DNA of 64,000 nt from CBDBND01 sp965207985. Lineage in GTDB: Bacteria > Pseudomonadota > Alphaproteobacteria > Rhodospirillales > Rhodospirillaceae. Below are positions 28,197-36,779 of this stretch, in pieces. Below the pieces are notes generated by a model. The model saw only the letters and a list, made by a program, of their open reading frames with translations, was not told the DNA's origin and did no database searches. Numbering within the stretch: position 1 is the first letter of the stretch; each line of letters begins with the position of its first letter. The translations under genes and the position numbers were made by a program. The stretch is taken from contig CBDBND010000035.1 of assembly GCA_965207985.1 (NCBI GenBank), positions 682,001-746,000 on the forward strand. Reading direction: 5' to 3'.

Positions 28197-29141
28197 GTGA
28201 CGATCTTCGACAGGGCAAAAAAGAACGGAGGCCTGACCCAAGTATTTTTCACCTGTGTTGTCGCAGCGGTGTCGTTGCTCTTGGTTTTTACGGCGGTACC
28301 AAAACAGTCCCTTGCTCATTCGGGCACTGACGCTTCAGGCATCAGGATCGTTGTCATCGGCGCCACGGCGCGTACCGCCGATGAAATGATTCCCCAAGCG
28401 TTGTGGCGCGGTCATGAAGTGGTAGCTGTCGCGCGACGGCCCTATCGCGTACGATTTGCAGAGCATCCGCGCCTCACCATCCTTAAGGGCGACGTCTACG
28501 ACCAGGCTTCGATCGAAGCCGCGCTGTCCGGCCAAAGTAATGAGGTGGTGATCTCGGTGTATGGCCCTTCCGTCGATCCGACGATCGAAGTGCCTGAAAC
28601 AGATCTCATGTCTCAAGGCACGACCAACATCATCAACGCGATGAAAAAGAAGGGTAATACCAGGCTGATGGTAACCACCTCCATGGCGGCGCCGCGGGTA
28701 GCAGAAAAGGGCTACAAGGCCGATACGCCCAAGCCGCCCGACATAACGCCGCAATCAGGATTGTGGGACTACAACTTGCGCGGCCCTTACAACGACATGT
28801 TGAAGATGGAAGGGATCACCAAGCAATCGGGGTTGCAGTACATCATTTTGCGGCCGGGACAATTATTGATAGAGCCGCCGCGCGGGGGTGTACAAATTTC
28901 CGTCGATGACGAACCAGTACCGCGGCGGCGGGTGATCATGTACACCGACTTCGCTGCGTGGATTCTCGATCAGGTGGAGTCTGACGCCTATATCGGCAAG
29001 ACGGTCAGCGTTTACTCCAGCACCCCCATGAGCGAAGTGGAAGGCGTCGATTTCGAGAGCGCTGTCCGATACTTGAAGGCGCGCAAAGCCCAAGTCGATG
29101 CCGACCTCGCAGCCGACGCGGCGCGCCAACAGAACCAGTAA
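28197..29141 (+). CDS. Membrane-anchored or exported NAD(P)-binding protein (NmrA-like)
   Basis: GTG 28197 behind a GGGGG site. A hydrophobic N-terminus (FFTCVVAAVSLLLVFTAVPKQSLAH) is followed by a Rossmann opening IRIVVIGATARTADEMIPQALWRGHEVVAVARRPYR. LKGDVYDQASIEAAL, VVISVYGPS and MVTTSMAAPR then follow the atypical SDR order. The Gly-rich loop is GATARTAD rather than GATGxxG, so cofactor binding is uncertain. Like the 19.6-kb protein it appears to place this fold outside the cytoplasm. It stands alone, ending 131 bp before tRNA-Arg. Confidence 0.7.
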   Translation: MTIFDRAKKNGGLTQVFFTCVVAAVSLLLVFTAVPKQSLAHSGTDASGIRIVVIGATARTADEMIPQALWRGHEVVAVARRPYRVRFAEHPRLTILKGDVYDQASIEAALSGQSNEVVISVYGPSVDPTIEVPETDLMSQGTTNIINAMKKKGNTRLMVTTSMAAPRVAEKGYKADTPKPPDITPQSGLWDYNLRGPYNDMLKMEGITKQSGLQYIILRPGQLLIEPPRGGVQISVDDEPVPRRRVIMYTDFAAWILDQVESDAYIGKTVSVYSSTPMSEVEGVDFESAVRYLKARKAQVDADLAADAARQQNQ

Positions 29142-29272
29142 CGGTGTGTGGCCCTACGATTGTGCGCAACAACTTTTCACTGCATTTGGAATCTGCGGCG
29201 GTGAGAGCGTAGACGCAGAATTTATTGGGGAAGCAGGGACCAATAACGCAGCACCCAGTCTTGATCGGGAAT

Positions 29273-29349
29273 TGGCGGACCCGGCAGGATTCGAACCTGC
29301 AACATCTCGCTTAGAAGGCGAGTGCTCTATCCAGTTGAGCTACGGGTCC
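29273..29349 (-). tRNA. tRNA-Arg (anticodon TCT)
   Basis: Read on the minus strand: acceptor GGACCCG pairs with CGGGTCC, D arm GCTCAACTGGATAGAGC, anticodon stem CTCGC/GCGAG enclosing loop CTTCTAA (anticodon TCT), T arm with GGTTCGAATCC, discriminator G and an encoded CCA. All four arms are intact; 77 nt. Confidence 0.97.
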
Positions 29350-29370
29350 TTTAAGCGCGCCGGCCAGGCG

Positions 29371-29670
29371 TCACGCTGACGGCTTATACGCAAAGTTGTC
29401 GGCATAGGCTTTAGGTTTGACGACCCGTTCACGCGGATCTTGCACCCGGTACGTCAGCCCTCGGCGTTTGGCATAGGCGACAGCATCTTCCTTGCTGGGA
29501 AAACGCATCTTCAACTGACGCCGCGTGTCATGGGAGCCGGACCAGCCCATCAAAGGATCGGATCTCAATGCGTCACTGGGCTCAAACTCCAACACCCATT
29601 TTTCGGTGTTTGACCGTCCCGACTGCATCGCCGTCTTGGCTGGTTTGTAGATCCGGACTTTTGCCGTCAT
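29371..29670 (-). CDS. NADH dehydrogenase accessory subunit, NDUFS4/ETC complex I family
   Basis: 99 aa with the family signature: VRIYKPAKTAMQSG, then WVLEFEPSDALRSDPLMGWSGSHDTRRQ, LKMRFPSKEDAVAYAKRRGL and a Pro/Lys-rich tail ending YADNFAYKPSA. This is the bacterial form of the 18-kDa NDUFS4 subunit of complex I, found mainly in Alphaproteobacteria, where it stabilises the NADH-oxidising arm. It sits between two tRNA genes on the same strand; the main nuo operon is not in the window. Confidence 0.93.
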   Translation of the reverse strand: MTAKVRIYKPAKTAMQSGRSNTEKWVLEFEPSDALRSDPLMGWSGSHDTRRQLKMRFPSKEDAVAYAKRRGLTYRVQDPRERVVKPKAYADNFAYKPSA

Positions 29671-29728
29671 CGTTTTGCCCTCACCCTGCTCGGCCTCGCT
29701 ATTTCAGCTCCATCATAGACCCTTAAAG

Positions 29729-29805
29729 TGGTCGGGGAGACTGGATTCGAACCAGCGACCCTCTGCTCCCAAAGCAGATGCGCTACCAGGCTGCGCCACT
29801 CCCCG
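29729..29805 (-). tRNA. tRNA-Pro (anticodon TGG)
   Basis: Read on the minus strand: acceptor CGGGGAG pairs with CTCCCCG, D arm GCGCAGCCTGGTAGCGC, anticodon stem TCTGC/GCAGA enclosing TTTGGGA (anticodon TGG), T arm with GGTTCGAATCC, discriminator A and an encoded CCA. 77 nt. Confidence 0.97.
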
Positions 29806-29932
29806 CTTAAGTTGGCTCACGGCGATATCTACGGGCCGAACGTCCATTTGGCAAGCCTCGGCGGCCGCGTTGACCGCGTCCACCAAAGCCTTCAAAGTCA
29901 AAGGCAAATGCGGCTTTGCGGGAGTATCGAAG

Positions 29933-30847
29933 ATGACCCTGACACGACGGCACGTTCTAGCCGGTTCGGTTTCGCTGACGGCTCTCGGGACCATCAGGGT
30001 AAGACCCTCCCGCGCAGACGGCCACATCCGAACCTGGCGCCAATATGCCACGGGCGGCTGGGGTCAGGTTCACTTCCGCATGGCCGAGCCGGCGTCCGGA
30101 CCAGGGAACAAGACCCCCCTCGTCTGCTTGCACCAAAGTCCGACCTCGAGTGTGTACTACAAAGAGTTTCAAGCAGTGATGGCTGAGGACCGCTTGGTCT
30201 TGGCACCGGATACGCCGGGATACGGCAGCTCAACCGCGCCGTCGTCCCAGCCGGATATGGAAGACTACGGCACGGCGTTGGTCGAATCCCTGACGGATCT
30301 AGGCTACGGGCCGGGCGGAAACGGGGCCGTCGACCTCATGGGATTTCACACCGGCAATTTCGTCGGCATGGAAATCGCCCGGCAAGCACCGAACCTGGTA
30401 CGCAAGATGGTTATGCCAGGCATCCCCTACTACATCGCTGATGAACGGGAGGCCAGACGCGAGCTATTTGGCCAACCCCGACCATACTTTACCGATCCCG
30501 ACTACATGCGGCGTTCTTATACGCAATCCGTCTATGACCGCGACGGTCCGTTGTCGAAAGACCGGTATCTTGAACTTTTCGTTTCCCGATTGCGTGCTGG
30601 AACTAAGTCTCATTTCGGTTTTAACGCCGTGTTCCGCTACAACCCGGACCCTGTGCTCAAAGCGATCCCCCACCCTGTGCTGCTCCCGATCCTCAACGAA
30701 ACCTTGGCCGAGCCGACACGGCAGGCCGGCACGATGATTGAAAATGTGACGGTTGTAGAAATGATGGAGCTGGACAGCACAACTGCCTGGTTCACGGCAC
30801 CAGAACGCCTTGCAACCGTTATGCGCTCTTTCCTGGACGACGCATAG
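29933..30847 (+). CDS. Tat-exported alpha/beta-hydrolase-fold protein with His at the nucleophile position (304 aa)
   Basis: ATG 29933 gives a twin-arginine signal (MTLTRRHVLAGSVSLTALGT). The hydrolase fold shows the oxyanion strand TPLVCLHQSPTSS, LAPDTPGYGSS and the elbow DLMGFHTGNFVG, where His139 stands where a Ser/Asp/Cys nucleophile is expected. A classical C-terminal His is not obvious (LDSTTAWFTAPERLATVM). It is a paralogue of the next gene, which lies 10 bp downstream and lacks the signal, and heads an operon with CoA-transferase and acyl-CoA dehydrogenase genes. An upstream extension of the frame runs across tRNA-Pro and is rejected. Confidence 0.75.
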   Translation: MTLTRRHVLAGSVSLTALGTIRVRPSRADGHIRTWRQYATGGWGQVHFRMAEPASGPGNKTPLVCLHQSPTSSVYYKEFQAVMAEDRLVLAPDTPGYGSSTAPSSQPDMEDYGTALVESLTDLGYGPGGNGAVDLMGFHTGNFVGMEIARQAPNLVRKMVMPGIPYYIADEREARRELFGQPRPYFTDPDYMRRSYTQSVYDRDGPLSKDRYLELFVSRLRAGTKSHFGFNAVFRYNPDPVLKAIPHPVLLPILNETLAEPTRQAGTMIENVTVVEMMELDSTTAWFTAPERLATVMRSFLDDA

Positions 30848-30857
30848 GGAGGGCGCC

Positions 30858-31715
30858 ATGACAGGACATACTGAAGTCAACATTTGGCGTCACTATGCCA
30901 ACAGCCGGCACGGCCAGGTGCACATGCTCTCTGCCAAACCGGTGAATCCTGACGGACCGTTGAAGACCCCACTCATCTGTCTGCACCAAAGCCCCATGTC
31001 CGGCGATGTCTATGAAGATTTCCTGCCGGTGATTGCAACCGACCGCGTTGTCCACTGCCCCGACACGCCAGGGTTTGGCGCCTCCGACCATCCGCCGGGC
31101 AAGCCGGCCATCGCCGACTTTGGCATCGGCGTCACTGATGCTTTGGCAGACTTAGGCTATGGCGTCGAAAATCAAGTCGACTTGTTCGGTTTTCACACCG
31201 GCTCCATGGTATCGACGGAACTGACCCGGGCTCGGCCCGACTTGGTCAGGAAAGTAATCCTCATTGGCTTCCCCTATTACCCGGCCGAAGAACGTCCGGC
31301 GATGGAACAGTTCTTTGTCACGCCCTATGACTTCTTCACCAACCCTGACTACGTGCCGGACATGTATGAACGGATGGTATTGGCGGAGGGAAGCACCCTG
31401 TCGAACGAACTTCGGCTTGCCAACTTCACCGGCCGCATGCGTGCCGGACCCCGTGGTCAGTATGGTCCAGACGCGGTGTGGAGTTATGACGCCGACGAAG
31501 GATTGTCTGCCCTCGCCGCCACCGGCAAGCCAGTGATGTTTCTGAATTACCAAGAAGTGCTTTCCGAGCCGCACCGGCATGCCCATCGCTTGTTTTTTTC
31601 CGATACACCGTTGGTCGAGTTGTTGCACCTCCCTGCGATCGGCTTCCATGCTGAGTACGCCCCGACCGGTCCCCAAGATACGGCAGACGCCATCCGGCCG
31701 TTTCTCGATGGATAA
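30858..31715 (+). CDS. Cytoplasmic alpha/beta-hydrolase-fold protein, GFHTG type (285 aa)
   Basis: ATG 30858 follows GGGAGGG. The sequence parallels the preceding protein: TPLICLHQSPMSGDVY, CPDTPGFGASDHP, and the elbow DLFGFHTGSMVS with His113 at the nucleophile position. Then come KVILIGFPYYPAEERP and LPAIGFHAEYAPTGPQDTADAI, with a C-terminal His candidate. There is no signal peptide. The same non-standard residue in both paralogues argues for a conserved subfamily trait rather than damage. It lies 9 bp before the CoA-transferase gene. Confidence 0.75.
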   Translation: MTGHTEVNIWRHYANSRHGQVHMLSAKPVNPDGPLKTPLICLHQSPMSGDVYEDFLPVIATDRVVHCPDTPGFGASDHPPGKPAIADFGIGVTDALADLGYGVENQVDLFGFHTGSMVSTELTRARPDLVRKVILIGFPYYPAEERPAMEQFFVTPYDFFTNPDYVPDMYERMVLAEGSTLSNELRLANFTGRMRAGPRGQYGPDAVWSYDADEGLSALAATGKPVMFLNYQEVLSEPHRHAHRLFFSDTPLVELLHLPAIGFHAEYAPTGPQDTADAIRPFLDG

Positions 31716-31724
31716 GGTCTCTCC

Positions 31725-34058
31725 ATGAGCACACCGGCTGGGGGACCGCTGAAAGGATTGCGCGTGCTCGACTGTGGCACGGCCGTGGTCGGACCGTGGG
31801 CGGCGACCCTGCTGGCCTTTCTCGGCGCCGATGTGATCAAAGTGGAACGGCCATCCGGCGAGATCACCCGGCTGGCGCGGCCGCATCAGAACGGCTGGTC
31901 GACGGCGTACGTTGTCGCCAACCTGTGCAAGCGGTCCATCGAGCTGGACTTCAAGGACCCGGCCAACAAAAAGTCCATTGACCGGCTGCTCAGCCAGGCG
32001 GATGTGGTTATCGAAAACTATCGCCCGGGCGTGGCCGACCGGATCGGCATCGGCTACGCACAAGCCGCGTCCCTCAATCCGGCCGTGGCGTACGGATCCA
32101 GTTCGGGCTGGGGAGATGTCGGTCCCATGCGCGACATGTCCGCAGTAGATTCCCATCTGCAAGCCTTCAGTGGGTTTGCTTCCCTCAATGGATCACCGGA
32201 CGGCCCGCCGGAAATGCTGCGCTATACCCACATCGACCCCAGTGGCGGGACGTTTCTCGCCGCCGGTCTCATGCTGGGATTGATTGGAAAACAGCGCTTT
32301 GGTCATGGTGCCCATATCGTCACCAGTCATTTGGCTATGACGCTGGCCATGCAAACCACCCGGATCGCGGAAACGTTGAATACGGGCAAGCCTGTGCCGC
32401 GGCTAGGATCGGCCTGCACGTCCAGCGCCCCCAACCAATGTTTTCAAACCCAAGACGGTTCCTACATCGCGCTCGGCGTCCAATCGGACAAACAATGGAA
32501 CGCTTTGTGTAAGGTCATCGGCGATGACGATCTCGCCAACGATGAACAATTCAAGATCAACGACAAAAGAGTTGCCAACCGGGACAGTCTGTCAGAGATC
32601 ATCGGTGAGAAAATTGGAAATAGGCCCGCGCAATGGTGGCTGACAAAGCTGGCGGGAGCGGGCGTGCCGGCGAGCTTGTTGTTGAACGGCGCGGCAGTCA
32701 TGACTCACCGCCATTTTTGGGAAAACGATTATTTGATCGAGATCTCTCCACCACATACCGGACCGATGACCGTCGCCGGCCTGCCCTGGCGATTCTCTAA
32801 GACACCGGCCTCCATGGACAAACCCACACCCGTTCCGGGCAGCGACACAAAAGCCGTTTGCAAAACCGGTTTTGGTGACGAAGCGCCTGTTGCACCGACG
32901 GCAACACCCCAGAGCGATGACACGCCGCCACTCAAGGGAATGAATATCATCGAGTTGTGCCAAGGCATCGCTGGTCCGCACATTGGCTTGTTTTTGGCAG
33001 AAGCCGGCGCCACGGTCACTAAAATCGAACCTCCTGACGGTGATTGGACAAAAGGGCTCGTGCCGGCGTCCTCGTCGGGAACGAGTTGCGTTTATGAAGC
33101 TCTCAACCGCACCAAACACTGTATCCCGTTGGATGTGGTCGACCCCAGCGATAACCATTCCATTGCCGAGCGTTTGTCCGATGCTGACGTCATTCTGACG
33201 GATTGGTGCCCCGACCAGGATGATGCTCTTTCCGCGCTCGTGCGGGATGCGGATCATGGCAACAAAGTTATCCTTTGTCTGTCTGATTATGGAGAGAAAG
33301 GCCCTCTGGCAGGACATCCGGCAAGCGAGCTCACACTGCAGGCCATGACGGGATACTTGAACATTCTCGGCACCATTGATGGTGCTCCTATTCGCGCTGG
33401 TGCTGACCTCGCCGAAAGTGCCGCAACAAGCATGGGCCTGCTCGGCATTCTGGCGGCTCTTTATCACCGCGAACGAACGGGAGACGGTCAGACGGTCTCT
33501 GTAAGCCGTCTGGGCGCTCTGATGTCGCTGCGTTCGCTGCAATGGGCGGCCATCTCAAATCCCGATGAATGGCTGGGCCCGTCCTATTGTCTGGCGGAAA
33601 CCGATCCGCCCCGCCATGGCTACCGCACTCAAGACAAAAACGTCTTTGTTTCCATGATGAATCTGCGGGACGACAAGCAATTCACGTCCATGCTTGAAGA
33701 ACTCGGCATGATGAACGATGTTAAAGACGACAAGAAATTTCTCGAAGAAGGCCGTACCACCATCGGCATGGGATTTTTAAGCGGGACCTATCATGACCTG
33801 TGGGAGCGCCATCTCATGCGGCTGCCCTCAAAAGACGTGCTCGATATCTTCAACCGCAACGGCGCAACAGCCGTGGATTTTCCGGAACTGGATGAATTGA
33901 CGGACCACCCGCAAGTATCGGCACTCGAACTTGTCAAAGAATTTGACGGGCGCCGGTTTTTGCGCGCTCCGTGGCGCAGCTGGTGGACGTATCCGGAAAC
34001 CTTTTTGTCCACCAATGTCGAACCTGAAACCACAACAACAAAGACAGCGCACGGATGA
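31725..34058 (+). CDS. Double-length class III CoA-transferase (CaiB/BaiF), two domains in one chain (777 aa)
   Basis: Two complete CaiB/BaiF units in tandem. The first begins LKGLRVLDCGTAVVGPWAATLLAFLGADVIKVE and carries the catalytic-type Asp171 in THIDPSGGTF. The second, from about residue 403, begins LKGMNIIELCQGIAGPHIGLFLAEAGATVTKIE and has Asp in RAGADLAESAATSMGLLG. Single-domain relatives are about 400 aa and form interlocked dimers, so this chain could make a pseudo-dimer. It probably moves CoA onto a carboxylic acid. It is flanked by hydrolase-fold genes and an acyl-CoA dehydrogenase gene 3 bp downstream. Confidence 0.9.
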   Translation: MSTPAGGPLKGLRVLDCGTAVVGPWAATLLAFLGADVIKVERPSGEITRLARPHQNGWSTAYVVANLCKRSIELDFKDPANKKSIDRLLSQADVVIENYRPGVADRIGIGYAQAASLNPAVAYGSSSGWGDVGPMRDMSAVDSHLQAFSGFASLNGSPDGPPEMLRYTHIDPSGGTFLAAGLMLGLIGKQRFGHGAHIVTSHLAMTLAMQTTRIAETLNTGKPVPRLGSACTSSAPNQCFQTQDGSYIALGVQSDKQWNALCKVIGDDDLANDEQFKINDKRVANRDSLSEIIGEKIGNRPAQWWLTKLAGAGVPASLLLNGAAVMTHRHFWENDYLIEISPPHTGPMTVAGLPWRFSKTPASMDKPTPVPGSDTKAVCKTGFGDEAPVAPTATPQSDDTPPLKGMNIIELCQGIAGPHIGLFLAEAGATVTKIEPPDGDWTKGLVPASSSGTSCVYEALNRTKHCIPLDVVDPSDNHSIAERLSDADVILTDWCPDQDDALSALVRDADHGNKVILCLSDYGEKGPLAGHPASELTLQAMTGYLNILGTIDGAPIRAGADLAESAATSMGLLGILAALYHRERTGDGQTVSVSRLGALMSLRSLQWAAISNPDEWLGPSYCLAETDPPRHGYRTQDKNVFVSMMNLRDDKQFTSMLEELGMMNDVKDDKKFLEEGRTTIGMGFLSGTYHDLWERHLMRLPSKDVLDIFNRNGATAVDFPELDELTDHPQVSALELVKEFDGRRFLRAPWRSWWTYPETFLSTNVEPETTTTKTAHG

Positions 34059-34061
34059 ACG

Positions 34062-35219
34062 ATGGATTTTGATCTCCCCGAAGAAACGCGCATGCTGCAA
34101 GATACCGTCCGGCGGTTCGTCGATGCGGAACTGATACCGCTGGAAACTTCCCTGCCCGATCGGCCAAATTCTTTTGAACTTCCTGATGACGTTCGCAAAC
34201 CCTTAGAGCAGAAAATCCGCGACCTCGGGTTGTGGGCTATGAATGCGCCCGCAGAAGTAGGTGGCGCTGGATTGGGCTTGTTGGATCATTGCGTCGTCAT
34301 GGAAGAGGCTTACCGGTGCACGGCAGGACAATGTTTGTGGTCCTCCCTGTTCTTTCCTGTGCTCTACAACCTTGGAACACCGAAGCAGAAAGAAAAGTAT
34401 TTGATCCCATCGGTGCGTGGCGACTTTCACGGCGCCTCCGCCTTCAGCGAACCGGGCGCCGCCGGTGACTTGGCAGGCATTCAAACGTCGGCAGAGAAAA
34501 TTGACAATGGCTGGCGTCTGAACGGCACAAAATGTTGGATTAGCCATGCCAAGACGGCGCGGTATGTTCTTGTTCTCACAAGACTCAAGGGTACGCAGCG
34601 GCACGATGGTATGACCTGGTTCATCGTCGACGCGGATACCAAAGGATTTTCCGTCGGCCGGGAACAGAAAATGATTCACGGCCAATCCACCTACGAATTA
34701 TTTTTCGAAGATTGCGAAGTATCTGACAGTCAGCTCTTGGGCGAACCCGGCCAAGGCTGGGGGGCCGGCGAGTCGGCGCTTTATCGGGGAAGGGTAATGA
34801 TTGCCGCACGTGCCATCGGCATTGCCCAACGCTGTTATGAATTGATGACCGAATACGCCAAGGTACGTCACACCTTCGGCAAGCCCCTCTCCTCCCGCCA
34901 AGCCATCCAATGGATGATTGCGGATTCAGCCATGGATCTTCATGCCTCGCGGCTGATGGTTTACGACGCGGCCTGGCGTGCTCAAAACGGAGAAGAAGTG
35001 CGCAATCAGATGGCCATGATCAAAGCGTTCACGTCAGAAATGGCAGGGCGTGTGGTGGACCGGGCCGTGCAGGTGCATGGGGCGGCTGGGTTGTCCGACG
35101 AAACCATTTTGGAGCGTTGCTACCGGGATGTCCGGCCTATGCGTATCTATGAGGGATCGTCCGAAGCCATGCGCAGCGTCATCGCCCGCAATGTTTTGCA
35201 GACCGGGCGCAACCGATAA
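34062..35219 (+). CDS. Acyl-CoA dehydrogenase (385 aa)
   Basis: A standard acyl-CoA dehydrogenase: N-terminal helices (LPEETRMLQDTVRRFVDAELIPLE), the beta domain FSEPGAAGDLAGIQT and LNGTKCWISHAKTARYVLVLTRL, the ACD signature region QVHGAAGLSDETILERCYRDVR, and the catalytic Glu in IYEGSSEAMRSVIARN. It uses FAD and would desaturate an acyl-CoA made by the adjacent CoA-transferase. The operon ends here, meeting the binding-protein gene in convergent orientation with a gap of 6 bp. Confidence 0.93.
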   Translation: MDFDLPEETRMLQDTVRRFVDAELIPLETSLPDRPNSFELPDDVRKPLEQKIRDLGLWAMNAPAEVGGAGLGLLDHCVVMEEAYRCTAGQCLWSSLFFPVLYNLGTPKQKEKYLIPSVRGDFHGASAFSEPGAAGDLAGIQTSAEKIDNGWRLNGTKCWISHAKTARYVLVLTRLKGTQRHDGMTWFIVDADTKGFSVGREQKMIHGQSTYELFFEDCEVSDSQLLGEPGQGWGAGESALYRGRVMIAARAIGIAQRCYELMTEYAKVRHTFGKPLSSRQAIQWMIADSAMDLHASRLMVYDAAWRAQNGEEVRNQMAMIKAFTSEMAGRVVDRAVQVHGAAGLSDETILERCYRDVRPMRIYEGSSEAMRSVIARNVLQTGRNR

Positions 35220-35225
35220 CCGGAC

Positions 35226-36758
35226 TCAGTCTGAGAGCTCGATTAGTTCGTAGGCGACCCCGACCGGTCGCACTTGGATATTTTCGATCCGGTTTGAATA
35301 GCCGATGACGCTGCCGTATTCGATGAGATTGATCGCCGGCGCCAGGGTCTGCATGTCAGCCATAACGGTTTTGAGTTTGCGTTCCCGGCTCTCAGGGTCC
35401 ATGTCCCGATTGCTATCTTCAATATGCGCGGCGATGGTTTCATCACAGAAGAAGGGATTGACCTTGAGGCAAGAAAAGTCTCTCAGTGCGCGGCCGGTGT
35501 CGTTGTAAGGCGCGTTGTTCCAAAGGATGGAAAATCCATCCACGTCTCCCCATTCCCCTGTGAAATACTTACGCGTCCGTTCGGGATAGGTGGTGGTGCG
35601 GAGATCGACCCGGATACCGACGGCGGCCAGGTCCTGCGCAGCCTGTTGGTAAATCAAAGAATCCGACGGCCCCATGCCGACCAGGACTTCGATGATCAGA
35701 TCAAAGCCGTTTTCATAGCCGGCGTCTCGCAATAGGACTCTTGCCCGCTCTGGATCAAACGCGTAAGGCGTGATTTCGGGATTGAAACCCACATTGGCGG
35801 GCGCGGCCCCTTGAGACGCCGCCGGGAACATACCGCCCAGAATAAATTCGACGATGGCATCCCGGTTGACAGCATAGTTCATGGCCTGCCGGACACGCCG
35901 GTCGTTAAGGGGAGAGTCCTCTTTTAGAGCATTGGGCAAACCGATGGCCATGATCTGATTGCCGTAGTGGATTTTAACCCGGTGGCCCTCTCTTTCGATG
36001 ATCGGGCCGTCTTCCGGTGTCAGTCCGAGAGCCAAGTCGATTTGATCGGCGATCAACGCCTGGGTCCGGGCAATGGAATCTTTCAGTGTAAAGATGTTGA
36101 GGCTTTGAAAGCTGGGGCTCGCACGCCATGACTGGTCAAAGGCAGAAAAAGCAACCGCGCCGCCCCGGTTCCAGGAGTCCAACATGAACGGTCCCGAACC
36201 GATGGGCGCTCGGGCGTACTCATCCGGCCCGATCTCCTGCCAGCGGTCAAAGTCGACAAGGCGCAACAGGCTCATGCGTTTGGCCAAAAGTGGATCGGGC
36301 TGTCGTGTTCGGATTTCCACTATCTGCCCATCCAGAGCTCGAGCCTGTTCTATTGATCGCATCTCCGTGGCGATGGGATAAGCCGCATTCTCAGGCGCAA
36401 TCAGATAATTGATGTTGGCGGCGATGCCTTCGGCGGTGACCGGCGTTCCAGTTTGAAAAGTTGCGCCTTCCCGTAAATGAAACCGCCAAACCAAACCGCC
36501 GTCGTTTTCCCAGGAAACAGCCAGAGCCGGCTGCAATGTTCCGTCGGGATCAATTCTGGCTAAGCCGTCATAGATAAAACCAAGGATAGAGCCCGGTGTT
36601 ACTCCAATGGCGGCGTAGGGGTTACCGAGATTGGCGGGCAATTCCGTTCCGCCGACGTTGAGAACTTGGGTCTGACCTCTCGAATCCAATCCAGTAGCAA
36701 GGGCGCCAATCAAAACGGCACCAAAAGCAATTACTCTCCGCGAACTTTTTGAGTTCAT
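35226..36758 (-). CDS. ABC transporter substrate-binding protein, family 5 (peptide/nickel type)
   Basis: 510 aa with a signal peptide (SSRRVIAFGAVLIGALATGLDSRGQ). Family 5 landmarks are PGSILGFIYDGLARIDPDGTLQPALAVSWENDGGLVWRFHLREGATF, the RRVRQAMNYAVNRDAIVEFILGG segment, and AFDPERARVLLRDAGYENGFD. Such proteins bind peptides, opines, glycosides or metal chelates in the periplasm. No permease or ATPase genes are adjacent, so it is an orphan here. It lies in convergent orientation to the catabolic operon. Confidence 0.9.
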   Translation of the reverse strand: MNSKSSRRVIAFGAVLIGALATGLDSRGQTQVLNVGGTELPANLGNPYAAIGVTPGSILGFIYDGLARIDPDGTLQPALAVSWENDGGLVWRFHLREGATFQTGTPVTAEGIAANINYLIAPENAAYPIATEMRSIEQARALDGQIVEIRTRQPDPLLAKRMSLLRLVDFDRWQEIGPDEYARAPIGSGPFMLDSWNRGGAVAFSAFDQSWRASPSFQSLNIFTLKDSIARTQALIADQIDLALGLTPEDGPIIEREGHRVKIHYGNQIMAIGLPNALKEDSPLNDRRVRQAMNYAVNRDAIVEFILGGMFPAASQGAAPANVGFNPEITPYAFDPERARVLLRDAGYENGFDLIIEVLVGMGPSDSLIYQQAAQDLAAVGIRVDLRTTTYPERTRKYFTGEWGDVDGFSILWNNAPYNDTGRALRDFSCLKVNPFFCDETIAAHIEDSNRDMDPESRERKLKTVMADMQTLAPAINLIEYGSVIGYSNRIENIQVRPVGVAYELIELSD

Positions 36759-36779
36759 ACCATTCTAAGTCATCGGGAG

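Noticed and set aside
27949..28200. 83-codon TTG-started frame ending in a GTGA overlap with the next gene
   Set aside because: No ribosome-binding site, no recognisable domain or signal, and residue composition without character; the overlap is most likely chance.
29675..29932. N-terminal extension of the first GFHTG hydrolase frame
   Set aside because: It runs through the tRNA-Pro gene, and the residues have no signal or domain character; ATG 29933 gives a clean twin-arginine signal.
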